The position numbers were made by a program, and so were the translations under genes. 9,502 nucleotides of DNA from an uncultured Caulobacteraceae bacterium (GTDB taxonomy: Bacteria > Pseudomonadota > Alphaproteobacteria > Caulobacterales > Caulobacteraceae): NCBI GenBank assembly GCA_937910255.1, contig CALEOQ010000430.1:1-9502 (forward strand), given 5' to 3'. Under the pieces are notes generated by a model. That model had not been told where the DNA came from. It did no database searches and saw only the letters and a list, made by a program, of their open reading frames with translations. Positions 1 through 7,264 of the stretch are shown piece by piece. Numbering within the stretch: the first letter of the stretch is position 1; every line of letters starts with the position of its first letter.

Positions 1-71
1 TTTTTTGCCAGCAGAAGCCGGCATACGAGATTACGACGTGACTGGAGTTCAGACGTGTGCTCTTCCGATCT
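1..71 (+). other. Illumina P7 / index / Read 2 adapter (sequencing artefact)
   Basis: This is not genomic DNA. After a run of six T, positions 8-31 match the 24-nt Illumina P7 flow-cell sequence with two A-to-C differences (positions 9 and 18). Positions 32-37 (TACGAC) sit where a six-base index belongs. Positions 38-71 match the 34-nt TruSeq Read 2 primer region exactly, ending in GCTCTTCCGATCT. The organism's DNA begins at 72. The adapter also supplies the TAG stop of a minus-strand frame entering from the right, so any gene crossing base 72 is artificially ended here. The order and spacing of all three adapter parts make chance resemblance negligible. Confidence 0.97.
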
Positions 72-248
72 AAATTCTGCGACGCTTGGCCATAGTCATT
101 CCTCGTGCGGGCACATGACTTGCTCGTGACTGCTGAGCTAAGCTGACGCCACTCAACGGTCGAGAACAAGCGCTCAAGATCCGCCGCAGGACGAAGGCCC
201 CGGAGCAGCGGCCGTCGCGCCGGCCCCGCGCAGGTCGGTTGGCAAAAC
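72..248 (-). other. Unassigned stretch downstream of flgI, truncated by adapter
   Basis: These 177 bases lie downstream of flgI and run into the adapter. One minus-strand frame begins with a GTG at 252 overlapping the flgI stop (GTGA) and stays open to the adapter, but its product, rich in Arg and Ser, resembles no family I know. A better start is the ATG at 93, preceded by GAGGA at 104-100 with six bases between; it would encode M-A-K-R-R-R-I before the adapter. In Caulobacter a rod-binding gene (cheL, related to the FlgJ N-terminus) follows flgI, but I cannot see its motifs in any minus-strand frame here. I found no GC stem with a T-run that would be a convincing terminator. Confidence 0.3.
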
Positions 249-1364
249 TCACATTACTTCGATTTCGGCCTGCAAAGCGCCGGCCGCCTTGATCGCCTGG
301 AGGATTGAGATCATGTCGCGTGGCGTCACGCCAAGGGCATTAAGTCCCGCGACGAGGCTCGCCAGGGAGGCCCCGCTTTGCAACCGCAGGAAGCCCCTAC
401 CCTGCTCTTCGGAGACTGAGACCGATGATCGCGGCGCCACTTCGGTCTGCCCATTACTAAATGGCGCAGGCTGGCTGACCACCGAAGCTTCCTGCACCGA
501 GATGGTCAGATTTCCTTGGGTGATCGCGACAGTCGAGATGCGGACGTCGGCCCCCATCACAATCACGCCCGACACCTCGTCGATTACCACCTTGCCCGGC
601 GCATCCGTCTCGATAGTCAGTCGCTCAACGTCGATGACCATGTCGGTCATTGAGCGTCCCGCAAGGCGCTGCAAGATTACGATCGTGGGGTTCGCAGCTT
701 GGGCGGCCCCTGGGAACCGTCGATTGATCGCCTCGGCTATTCGCACCGCCGTCGTGAAATCTGGATTGCGGAGGGTCAACCGCAGTTGGGGCATGTCGGT
801 GAGCTTGAAGCCAATCTCACGTTCGACGATCGCACCGTTAGCGATCCGGCCAGCCGTGGGGACCCCCTTAGTAATCGAAGATCCCGAGGCCCCTTGGGCT
901 GCGATGGATCCGGTCTGCACGGAGCCTTGCGCGACGGCGTAGGCTTGTCCATCCGCCCCAAGAAGCGGAGTGACCACCAACGTGCCGCCCAATAGGCTCT
1001 TCGCAGAGCCCATCGCCGAGACGGTGGCGTCGAACCGGGACCCTGACGCTGCGAACGCCGGCAGTTTCGCCGTGACCATCACCGCGGCCACGTTCTTCGT
1101 ATTGAGCCGCGCGTCCCGCGTGTTGACCCCGAGCCGCTCGAGCATGGCCTCCAGGCTTTGTTGGGTGAAGGGCGCGTTACGCAGCGCGTCACCTGTTCCC
1201 CTCAGGCCAAACACTAGGCCGTAACCCACAAGATAGTTGTCCCTCACCCCTTCGAACTCGACGATGTCCTTGATCCGCGAGGTCGCGGCCTGAGCCGCCT
1301 CCGTTGAACCGCAAGCCACAAACAGAGTGGCTAACATGCTGACAGCAATCACCCGACCGCGCAT
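249..1364 (-). CDS. flgI: Flagellar P-ring protein FlgI
   Basis: FlgI forms the P-ring, the periplasmic bushing in the peptidoglycan layer around the flagellar rod, with FlgH forming the L-ring outside it. The 371-residue product has normal family length. Residues 1-27 form a Sec signal peptide with an Ala-rich end (TEAAQA) and likely cleavage before ATSRIKD. The mature start (SRIKDIVEFEGVRDN, then LVGYGLV, GTGD, NAPFTQQSLEAML) and the central KSLLGGTLVVTPL and SITKGVPTAGRIANGAIVERE blocks are hallmark FlgI sequence. The C-terminus (MISILQAIKAAGALQAEIEVM) is also typical, so the gene is complete. The ATG at 1364 is the only start leaving a full signal peptide; no strong Shine-Dalgarno precedes it. 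It lies 165 bases downstream of bamE on the same strand. I found no sigma-54 -24/-12 element in that gap. Confidence 0.96.
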   Translation of the reverse strand: MRGRVIAVSMLATLFVACGSTEAAQAATSRIKDIVEFEGVRDNYLVGYGLVFGLRGTGDALRNAPFTQQSLEAMLERLGVNTRDARLNTKNVAAVMVTAKLPAFAASGSRFDATVSAMGSAKSLLGGTLVVTPLLGADGQAYAVAQGSVQTGSIAAQGASGSSITKGVPTAGRIANGAIVEREIGFKLTDMPQLRLTLRNPDFTTAVRIAEAINRRFPGAAQAANPTIVILQRLAGRSMTDMVIDVERLTIETDAPGKVVIDEVSGVIVMGADVRISTVAITQGNLTISVQEASVVSQPAPFSNGQTEVAPRSSVSVSEEQGRGFLRLQSGASLASLVAGLNALGVTPRDMISILQAIKAAGALQAEIEVM

Positions 1365-1529
1365 TGGTGACCAGCTTGCTGCCGTCCGTCTGAGCGTCGC
1401 GCGGCCAAATGCTGCTGCCGAATAGTGACTGAATGGGTTTTGCCGGTGAAGCCGCGCAGATGGACCATAATGTCCGGCAGTCGGTGACGATTGCGAGAAG
1501 GTTGGCTTAAAGCCATCGGCTTGCGGCGC

Positions 1530-2033
1530 TCACTGTCCGCGCCGACGGTCGCCTGGTCGGTTCCCAGGAACGCCCTGTCCATCCTGGGGCAGCATGCTGC
1601 CGCGCCCGACGCTACCAAGCAACTGCTCAAGTATCGTCATTTCTCGACCCCGAGTGGGTGTTTCGCGGCCGTTGAAGGCAATTATTTTGCCGTCCGCCAG
1701 ACTGTACCGGGCGACGCTGCTTACCATTTCAGTTTCTTTGTTAAAGCTAATGGCAACCACGTCGCGCTTGGTCACTCGAGATTTTCGAAATGCAACCCGT
1801 TCCTTGACTTGAGTTATATAGAACCAAATATTGGGATCAAATGTCGAGGTTGCCGACGGGCTTCCTAGCCTTCCGCGCACCGTGGATTTTGTATCCACGT
1901 CCAACTTGACGTCTCCGGGGTTTGCATCGACAGCTTGGTAGCCTGAGTACCTCGTCATCGGTGCGCATCCACTAAGGGTGAAGATGAACGCCGCAATCGC
2001 GATGTATCGGACGGCTCGGGTGGGCGAGGCCAT
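1530..2033 (-). CDS. bamE: Outer membrane assembly lipoprotein BamE (SmpA/OmlA family)
   Basis: BamE is a small outer-membrane lipoprotein of the BAM complex, which folds beta-barrel proteins into the outer membrane. From the ATG at 2033 the product is 167 residues. It begins with MASPTRAVRY, a hydrophobic stretch and a lipobox LSGC, placing the lipidated cysteine at residue 23. The BamE core follows: a region ending in VRGRLGSPSATSTFD and then NIWFYITQ, matching the family's LGSP-(S/T)-F-D-x-x-W-Y-Y/F signature. The frame stays open to an ATG at 2078, but the extra 15 residues would put charged sequence ahead of the signal peptide, so 2033 is preferred. The C-terminal tail is Gly/Arg/Pro-rich and ends at a stop at 1530. 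The gene is upstream of flgI on the same strand; a functional link is not implied. Confidence 0.88.
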   Translation of the reverse strand: MASPTRAVRYIAIAAFIFTLSGCAPMTRYSGYQAVDANPGDVKLDVDTKSTVRGRLGSPSATSTFDPNIWFYITQVKERVAFRKSRVTKRDVVAISFNKETEMVSSVARYSLADGKIIAFNGRETPTRGREMTILEQLLGSVGRGSMLPQDGQGVPGNRPGDRRRGQ

Positions 2034-2595
2034 CACCCGCGCCTCAAGCACGAAATTCGCGCGGGCGACAGGAAGCACTCCGGGCGACCAAATTCAGGCG
2101 CCTCTCAGGCCGGGCCAGTTCTGGCGCCAAAGTCCCGCAGGCGTCTCCATCGCGGCACCGATTCAAACTGTGCATGCACCCCATTGTCGGCCCCTACGAC
2201 AGGTCGTGAGCCACCCTCGCTCGAAACGCCTTGGCTCGAAGCACCACGGCCATAGGGTTGACCTGTCGAATCCCGATCTTCATCCGGCAGCATGATCCCT
2301 AGCTGTCGCCGACATTAATTAGATTTCATACGCCGCGAGCGCGCCACCCGGCCGAGTTCGTATCGCGGCCGCCGGTTTCACGCTTCTCAATGGGCCATGC
2401 CGCGCCAGCCTCCTCTTTGACGGGCAACTGGGACTCGCTGCGTCGCTGTCTGTGGCTCCCCCAGCCCACCTGGACCCCGTTAGCCCGCGAGGTCGCCGGC
2501 CACGCACCTCAGGCCGGCTGGCGACAAACCTTCGGACATTTCCTCTCTTGCAGTACAACGCCATCGGGACCTCACGCTCTGCGAGCGCTGCAACT
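2034..2595. other. Divergent intergenic region between bamE and the response regulator
   Basis: These 562 bases separate minus-strand bamE from the plus-strand response regulator and should hold both promoters. Several frames remain open here because of high GC, but their products are Arg/Pro/Ser-rich, low in motif content and unlike any family I recognise, so I call no gene. The most distinctive patch is an AT-rich run at 2313-2330 (ATTAATTAGATTTCATA), a plausible promoter or regulator site in otherwise GC-rich DNA; I cannot assign -35/-10 boxes with confidence. No tRNA-like or terminator-like fold was recognised. The unusual length leaves room for an unrecognised or decayed gene, or for a join between fragments. 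Confidence 0.4.
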
Positions 2596-3273
2596 ATGAA
2601 GCTTTTGCTGATAGAGGACGACGCTTCCACCGCGAGGTATGTGCGAGAGGGCCTCGCTGAGCTCGGTCACGCTTGTGACTGGGGTCAAACGGGCCTCGAC
2701 GGGCTCTCGGCCGCTCTGACCAACGTCTATGACGCCATCATCCTGGACCGAAACTTGCCGCAGCTTGACGGACTGTCGGTTCTGCAGGCTCTGAGGTCAG
2801 AGGGTCACACGACCCCCGTGCTGATACTAAGCGCCCTCTGCCAGGTGGATGATCGCGTCAAGGGCCTGAATGCCGGGAGTGACGACTACTTGGCAAAACC
2901 TTTTTCGTTCACTGAACTCATCGCCCGGCTCGTGGCGATCGTGCGCCGTGGGTCGGGCACGGTGGCGGCCACGACCAGCCTACAAATCAGCGACCTCGAA
3001 CTTGATCTCCTGGGGCGATCGGCGCGCCGGGGCGTCCGCCGTATCGAACTGCTCAACAAGGAGTACCAGCTGCTAGAGTATTTCATGCGACATGCGGGCC
3101 AGGTGGTGACGCGGACAATGCTCTTGGAGGCGGCGTGGGACTATAGCTTCGATCCGGGCAGCAACGTGGTTGATGTCCATATCAGCCGCCTGCGGGCCAA
3201 GCTGGAGCACGAAGGCGAGAGCCCGTTGCTGCACACCGTGCGGGGCGCGGGTTATCAGCTTGACGCCCGTTGA
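2596..3273 (+). CDS. OmpR/PhoB-family two-component response regulator
   Basis: This is a 225-residue DNA-binding response regulator. The receiver domain (residues 1 to about 115) has the acidic pair D8/D9 in LLLIEDD, the phospho-acceptor D51 in IILDRNLP, the conserved Ser79 in LILSAL and K101 in LAKPF. The C-terminal winged-helix domain (about 125-225) carries the OmpR/PhoB signatures LNKEYQLLEYFMRHAGQVVTR, LLEAAW and NVVDVHISRLRAKL, ending in HTVRGAGYQL. The ATG at 2596 starts exactly at the receiver beta-1 strand; the frame is open further upstream but adds non-homologous Pro/Arg-rich sequence. A weak GAG lies about nine bases ahead. Its 3' end overlaps the sensor kinase by 14 bases, so the two form one operon. 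The signal sensed is unknown; the general type is QseB/PmrA/CopR-like. Confidence 0.95.
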   Translation: MKLLLIEDDASTARYVREGLAELGHACDWGQTGLDGLSAALTNVYDAIILDRNLPQLDGLSVLQALRSEGHTTPVLILSALCQVDDRVKGLNAGSDDYLAKPFSFTELIARLVAIVRRGSGTVAATTSLQISDLELDLLGRSARRGVRRIELLNKEYQLLEYFMRHAGQVVTRTMLLEAAWDYSFDPGSNVVDVHISRLRAKLEHEGESPLLHTVRGAGYQLDAR

Positions 3274-4738
3274 GCCGAAGTCGCGCCGTCGCCCGCAGGC
3301 GGCGGCTTTTCGCGGCGCCCTGTGGATCACCCTTATCGCCGTCGCGACCACCGTGGCGGCCCTGACCGTGCAGCACTTTGAGACGGCTCGCGTGCTGAGA
3401 GTCGAACTCGATTATTTGCTGGAAGGTGAGGCTGACGCCCTCGTACGGCGCTACCGCGAGGGTGGCCGTGCAGCCCTTGCCACATACATGAACAGCGAGG
3501 GGTTTCCGGGTCCGCCGGACGTAGTCTACATGCTCGCGGACGGTTCGGGGCGGCGCCTAGCGGGTGATGTCACCACTTGGCCAGCAGCCTTGTCGCGCGG
3601 CCATGTGGTTCCCGGGAGCGTAGAAGTCCGCCAAGGTGGGCGCACCCAGACCCGGCGGATCGAGGGGGAAGTCCGCACGCTTGGACCTGACGCCCGGTTG
3701 CTGGTCGGTCACCTCGCCGACAGCCGCATCGCCCTCGGTCGACGTTACTGGCTCTCGATCGCGGTTTCCGTGTTGGTCACCGCTGTCTTGGGTCTTGGGC
3801 TCGGTTGGCTCGTGAGCCGCAGAGGCGTGCGCGTCGTTCACGCGGCGGCCGATACAGGAGACCGTTTCCTGGGCGGCCACCTCGATGAGCGGCTCACGAT
3901 CTCCAACCGCGACGACGAGTTCGATCGACTGGCGGAGGTGGTGAACGCGTGCTTCGACGAGATCGAACGCATGGTGCGGTCTCTGCGGGCCGCCACCGAC
4001 GGTCTGGCGCACGACCTCAAGACCCCTTTAACCCGGATCAAGGCGCGCCTCGAATTGGCGATGCTGCGCGGCCAGGACGGGCCTGAGAATGTCCTCCTGG
4101 CCGAGACGGCGCGAGATCTGGAAGCGTTACTCGATCTAATCAACGGATTGCTGGCGCTCGCAAGGGCCGACGCCACCACCGCCGACAGCTTTGTGGCGCT
4201 GGACTTGGCCTGGGTCGCGCAGGAAGCCTATGACCTGTACGCCCCGCTTGCGGAAGACGCGGGCCAGCATCTGGAACTTTCGTTGACGCCAGCGCCGACA
4301 CGCGGCGTGTCAAGCCTGCTCCTCCACGCCGCCGCCAACCTCATAGACAACGCGATCAAGCATGCGCCCGCCGGCGCAACGGTGGCGCTCGGGACAGGGA
4401 CGCGCAATGGCGTCGCCTGTCTAACTGTGGCGGACACCGGGGCGGGCATTGCCGCTGAAGTGCACGCGTTAGCGTTGCAACGCTTCAGTCGCCTCGACGA
4501 AAGTCGGTCGACTCCCGGAAGCGGGCTGGGTTTGTCGCTGGTGGCGACCGTCGCCCGGGTCCATCGCGGCCAGTTTGTCCTCGCCGACAATGTGCCGGGG
4601 CTGCGCGCGGAGCTGCGTCTGCCGCTTCGGTCGGAGCAAGAGGCGTCCGGCCACCGGACCCTGCCGCTGGGCGCCGCGCCATCATCTGGGGGCGCCGCCG
4701 CGCCGGCTTGGCGTCGATTCGGCCCCGACCATGTTTGA
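3260..4738 (+). CDS. Transmembrane sensor histidine kinase (partner of the upstream regulator)
   Basis: This kinase autophosphorylates on His and should pass the phosphate to the adjacent regulator. Residue numbers are from the proposed TTG start at 3260 (492 aa). TM1 spans about 19-36, a periplasmic loop about 37-160 has no domain I recognise, and TM2 spans about 163-185. A HAMP linker follows, then the H-box with H251 in LAHDLKTPLTR. The ATPase domain has the N-box NLIDNAIKHA (about 360-369), G1 VADTGAGI (D392), an F-box-like LQRFSRLDES, and G2 GSGLGLSLV. All catalytic motifs are present. No ATG or GTG suits the start: the ATG at 3170 lies deep inside the regulator, so a TTG 14 bases inside it is inferred, giving translational coupling. 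After the usual end (ELRLPL) comes an Ala/Gly/Pro-rich tail of about 36 residues overlapping the next gene by eight bases. Substrate specificity is unknown. Confidence 0.92.
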   Translation: MTPVEPKSRRRPQAAAFRGALWITLIAVATTVAALTVQHFETARVLRVELDYLLEGEADALVRRYREGGRAALATYMNSEGFPGPPDVVYMLADGSGRRLAGDVTTWPAALSRGHVVPGSVEVRQGGRTQTRRIEGEVRTLGPDARLLVGHLADSRIALGRRYWLSIAVSVLVTAVLGLGLGWLVSRRGVRVVHAAADTGDRFLGGHLDERLTISNRDDEFDRLAEVVNACFDEIERMVRSLRAATDGLAHDLKTPLTRIKARLELAMLRGQDGPENVLLAETARDLEALLDLINGLLALARADATTADSFVALDLAWVAQEAYDLYAPLAEDAGQHLELSLTPAPTRGVSSLLLHAAANLIDNAIKHAPAGATVALGTGTRNGVACLTVADTGAGIAAEVHALALQRFSRLDESRSTPGSGLGLSLVATVARVHRGQFVLADNVPGLRAELRLPLRSEQEASGHRTLPLGAAPSSGGAAAPAWRRFGPDHV

Positions 4739-4816
4739 AGTCTGTAAGGAAGTTCGCATCGCGGCGCCCTCGGACGCGGTATGGCGCATCATCACTGATT
4801 TCCCACGGTACTCCGT
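4731..4816 (+). pseudogene. SRPBCC/START-like gene, 5' fragment truncated by IS66
   Basis: An ATG at 4731 overlaps the last eight bases of the kinase gene, as expected for the third gene of one operon. The product starts MFEVCKEVRIAAPSDAVW and continues RIITDFPRYS. This matches the opening beta-strand and helix of the SRPBCC (START/polyketide-cyclase-like) fold, where phrases such as 'APxxxVWxxLTDFxxY' are typical. After codon 28 the sequence enters the left inverted repeat of the IS66 element at 4817. The frame then runs through IS DNA as VRVRLWPVL... to a stop at 4943, giving a 70-residue hybrid that lacks most of the fold (about 140-150 residues in the family). No remainder of the gene is present to the right of the element. 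The family is inferred from a short N-terminus only. Confidence 0.7.
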
Positions 4817-4837
4817 ACGCGTCCGGTTATGGCCCGT
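4817..4837 (+). repeat. IS66 left terminal inverted repeat
   Basis: The sequence opens GTACGCGTCCG and pairs with the reverse complement of 7332-7352 at 17 of 21 positions (mismatches at repeat positions 12, 14, 18 and 21). It lies 31 bases beyond the tnpC stop, as expected for the tnpC-side end. Read in the frame of the interrupted SRPBCC gene it encodes V-R-V-R. Confidence 0.88.
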
Positions 4838-4867
4838 CCTTCGCGCTATGATGGATCTCGGCTTCGG

Positions 4868-6439
4868 CTATGCGGCCGCTAGGTCGGCGTTGGTAGGCTG
4901 CCAGTTCCACGGCAGGAGCTCATCGATCTGGTTGGCGGGATGATCGCCGATACGGCCGATGATGTCGGCGAGATAAGCCTCGGGATTGATGTCGTTGAGC
5001 CGGCAGGTCTGGATGATCGTGTAGAAGACCGCGGCGCGGTCACCGCCAGAGTCGGAGCCCAGGAAGGTCCAGTTCCGGCGGCCCAGGGTCAGAGGGCGGA
5101 TCGCGCGCTCAGCGGCGTTGTTGGTCATTTCCAGCCGGCCGTCTTCAGTGAAGCGGCAGAGCGCCGGCCACAGTTTGAGGCTGTAACGGATAGCCTTTGC
5201 GAGCTCGCCCTTGCGGCTGATCCGCATCAGGCTGTTTTCCAGGAAGGCCTTGAGCTCGGTCAGGAGTGGTACGCTGCGGGCCTGACGCACAGCCAGGCGC
5301 TCCTCCGGAGGCCGCCCGTTGATCTCACGTTCGATCGCGAAGATGTCACCGATCCGCTCAAGCGCTTCCCGCGCCAGAGGTGATTTCGTCTTGGCGTGCT
5401 CCTCGAAGAGCTCACGCCGCGCATGCGCCCAGCAGGCGACCTCCACCAGCCTGGCCTGGCCGGTGTCGGGGTCCGGTTCATAGAGCCTGTCGAAGCCCGC
5501 ATAGGCGTCGGCGTGCAGGAAGCCGCGACACGGAGCCAGCAGCGCACGGGCGTGCTCGCCCTTGCGGTCGGGGGAGTAGCGATAATAGGCCGCCGGCGGG
5601 TGGCGGGGCGCCCAGCCCCGCTCATCTCGGACCACGACCCACAGGCGCCCCGTGCGAGTGCTCCCCCGTCCGGGCTCTTGGACAGGCACGGGCGTATCGT
5701 CGGCATGGACGCTGGGGCCTGCCCTGGCGTAGCCGCCTATGGCTTCGGAGAGCGCGGTCAGAAGCCAGGCCATGCGCCCGATCCAGTCAGCCATGGTGGA
5801 GCGTTCCAGCTCCACGCCCTCCCGGGCGTAAATCTCCGATTGCCGGTTGAGAGGCAGGTGATCGCAGTACTTGGACACCGCGACGTGGGCGAGCAAAGCC
5901 GCGCCTGGGCGCCCACGTTCGATCGGCAGGCTCGGCATCGGCGCCTGGGAGATAGTCTCACAGTCACGGCAGCTGAGCTTGGGCCGCACGTGGACGACCA
6001 CCTTGAAGTGCGAAGGGATGTACTCGAGCACCTCGCGCTCATCGTTGGCGACTTTGCGCAACTTGTCGGACCCGCAGGTTGGACAGGCGCATGGCCCAGG
6101 ATGGGTGACGATCTCGCGCGGCAAATGGTCTGGAAGCGGGCGTCGATTTCCCTGACGCGCCACCGGCGTCGCCCTTGGGCTTGCCGGCGACGTTGAGGCA
6201 GTGCGCGCCTCGTCTTCGGCCTCGGCCTCTTCCACATCGCCGATGACCAGCTCGAGCAGGTCGATCTGGCGGTCGATCTTCTCCGAGGACTGGCCAAAGC
6301 GGGCGCGCTTCAGCCGCGCCAGCTCGCCCCTCAGCTTCTCGATATGCAGGGTTTTGGCATAGAGTTCTGACTGCAGCGCCGCCGCAAAAGCCCGAAGTTC
6401 CTCGGGGTCTGTGGGTAAATCTGCCGTCGCCAGAGACAT
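4868..6439 (-). CDS. tnpC: IS66 family transposase TnpC (DDE transposase)
   Basis: TnpC catalyses cutting and strand transfer of the element. The 523-residue product has the usual full length. Residues about 20-75 form a charged, coiled-coil-like helix region (ELYAKTLHIEKLRGELARLKR, then FGQSSEKID, a hallmark of the family). A zinc ribbon follows, with C119/C122 in CACPTCGS and C157/C160 in LSCRDC. The DDE catalytic core is intact: D247 or D248 in VHADDTPVPV, D311 in LHADAYAGFD, and E444 in MTNNAAERAIRPL. The conserved NWTFLGSDSGGDRAA block comes next. The C-terminal stretch DINPEAYLADIIGRI and the terminal PWNW segment match the family's C-terminal domain. It lies 61 bases downstream of tnpB. 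No frameshift or missing catalytic residue is visible. Confidence 0.96.
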   Translation of the reverse strand: MSLATADLPTDPEELRAFAAALQSELYAKTLHIEKLRGELARLKRARFGQSSEKIDRQIDLLELVIGDVEEAEAEDEARTASTSPASPRATPVARQGNRRPLPDHLPREIVTHPGPCACPTCGSDKLRKVANDEREVLEYIPSHFKVVVHVRPKLSCRDCETISQAPMPSLPIERGRPGAALLAHVAVSKYCDHLPLNRQSEIYAREGVELERSTMADWIGRMAWLLTALSEAIGGYARAGPSVHADDTPVPVQEPGRGSTRTGRLWVVVRDERGWAPRHPPAAYYRYSPDRKGEHARALLAPCRGFLHADAYAGFDRLYEPDPDTGQARLVEVACWAHARRELFEEHAKTKSPLAREALERIGDIFAIEREINGRPPEERLAVRQARSVPLLTELKAFLENSLMRISRKGELAKAIRYSLKLWPALCRFTEDGRLEMTNNAAERAIRPLTLGRRNWTFLGSDSGGDRAAVFYTIIQTCRLNDINPEAYLADIIGRIGDHPANQIDELLPWNWQPTNADLAAA

Positions 6440-6500
6440 GCAGACTTATAGCAAATGTCTGGTCTCACATCGATGATAATCGTCTGGATTCAGCTGGTTA

Positions 6501-6854
6501 TCAGACCATCTCTGGACGCCGCACGGGCTCGGCGGCTACCGTCCTTCGCCAGTCGATGCCCTCCAAGAGCAAGGCAAGTTGCGCTGCGGTCAGCTGCAGT
6601 CGCCCCTCGACGATCGGCGGCCATACGAAGCGCCCGCTCTCAAGCCGCTTCGCAAACAGGCACATGCCGCTGCCATCCCAGGCCAGGATTTTCAGATAGT
6701 CGCCGCGCTTGCCGCGGAAGACAAACAGCGCCCCGGAAAACGGATCGGCCTTCAGCACCGACTGGACCTGAGCGGCCAAGCCGTCAAAGCCCTTACGCAT
6801 GTCGCAGGGTGTGGTCGCCAGGTAGACACGCACGCCTGGAGCAGGCGAGATCAA
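6501..6854 (-). CDS. tnpB: IS66 family accessory protein TnpB (Orf2)
   Basis: TnpB is the second IS66 protein, needed with TnpA for transposition; its exact biochemical role is unclear. The product is 117 residues from a TTG at 6854, the normal size. The core is typical: ISPAPGVRVYLATTPCDMRKG, then FDGLAAQVQ, DPFSGALFVFRGKRGDYLKIL, WDGSGMCLFAKRLE and GRFVWP, ending in a helix that reads QLALLLEGIDWRR. The frame stays open to a start at 6974, but the upstream 40 residues are only the tnpA region read in another frame. The TTG overlaps the tnpA stop as TTGA, the arrangement expected for coupled translation in this family. Confidence 0.93.
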   Translation of the reverse strand: MISPAPGVRVYLATTPCDMRKGFDGLAAQVQSVLKADPFSGALFVFRGKRGDYLKILAWDGSGMCLFAKRLESGRFVWPPIVEGRLQLTAAQLALLLEGIDWRRTVAAEPVRRPEMV

Positions 6855-7264
6855 GACGCCGCCCTCAGGGCCGAGAGCACCCTGACCAAGGCCGCCTCGC
6901 TCACCGCGCCGTCGATCCGGACCCTTGCGCCCCCGGGGAGCTCGATCACGATCCGACTCTCGGGGCTCGCACACGACGGCGCGCCTTGATCGGGTATCAC
7001 CTCAATCGGCGCAAAGGTTAGCGCCGCGGCCGACTCCGTCGCGCCGGTCATCTGTCCTGCACGCCTGGCCTCACGGCGCCAGGTGAACAGCAAATTGGCA
7101 TTGAGGTCGAAGCGGCGGGCCACGATCGACACCGAGGCCCCCGCCTCGTACGTCAGCGCCACCAGCTGCCGCTTTTCCTCATCGCTCCATGTGCGACGCC
7201 GCCTTCTGCGGGCCTTGCCGGTCGCATCAGGATCCACGCTAACCAACGCCGACATCGTGTCCAC
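6851..7264 (-). CDS. tnpA: IS66 family accessory protein TnpA (helix-turn-helix, Orf1)
   Basis: TnpA is the small DNA-binding protein of IS66 elements. The product is up to 137 residues. A basic stretch KARRRRRRTWSDEEKRQLV leads into a homeodomain-like helix-turn-helix: AGASVSIVARRFDLNANLL followed by FTWRREAR, the classic transposase 'variably-spaced SIVARRxxxxxNxLFxWR' pattern. The second half (APIEVIP, then RIVIELPGGARVRIDG, and a Leu/Ala-rich end) matches the Orf1 C-terminal region. The start may be the GTG at 7264 or the ATG at 7255, three codons in; the sequence does not settle this. The stop overlaps the tnpB start by four bases. A short inverted repeat overlaps the start. Confidence 0.9.
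   Translation of the reverse strand: MDTMSALVSVDPDATGKARRRRRRTWSDEEKRQLVALTYEAGASVSIVARRFDLNANLLFTWRREARRAGQMTGATESAAALTFAPIEVIPDQGAPSCASPESRIVIELPGGARVRIDGAVSEAALVRVLSALRAAS

Noticed and set aside
289..942. Long plus-strand frame of 217 codons
   Set aside because: It lies antisense to flgI, whose product matches its family from end to end. Open frames opposite GC-rich genes are common.
1365..1529. Sigma-54 promoter for flgI
   Set aside because: I checked each minus-strand GG for a GC ten bases on. The only spacing match (CGGACGGCAGCAAGC) lies next to the start codon and lacks the TGGCAC/TTGC context.
1505..1530. AAGCC-GAT-GGCTT hairpin after bamE as a terminator
   Set aside because: The stem is only five bases, competes with an overlapping GGCTT/AAGCC pairing and has no T-run after it.
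2105..2293. Minus-strand frame of 62 codons between bamE and the regulator
   Set aside because: It is low-complexity Gly/Ser/Arg-rich, has no ribosome site that I can see and no family resemblance.
5396..6196. Plus-strand frame of 266 codons within the IS element
   Set aside because: It is antisense to tnpC, which has all its catalytic motifs. The product has no recognisable domain.
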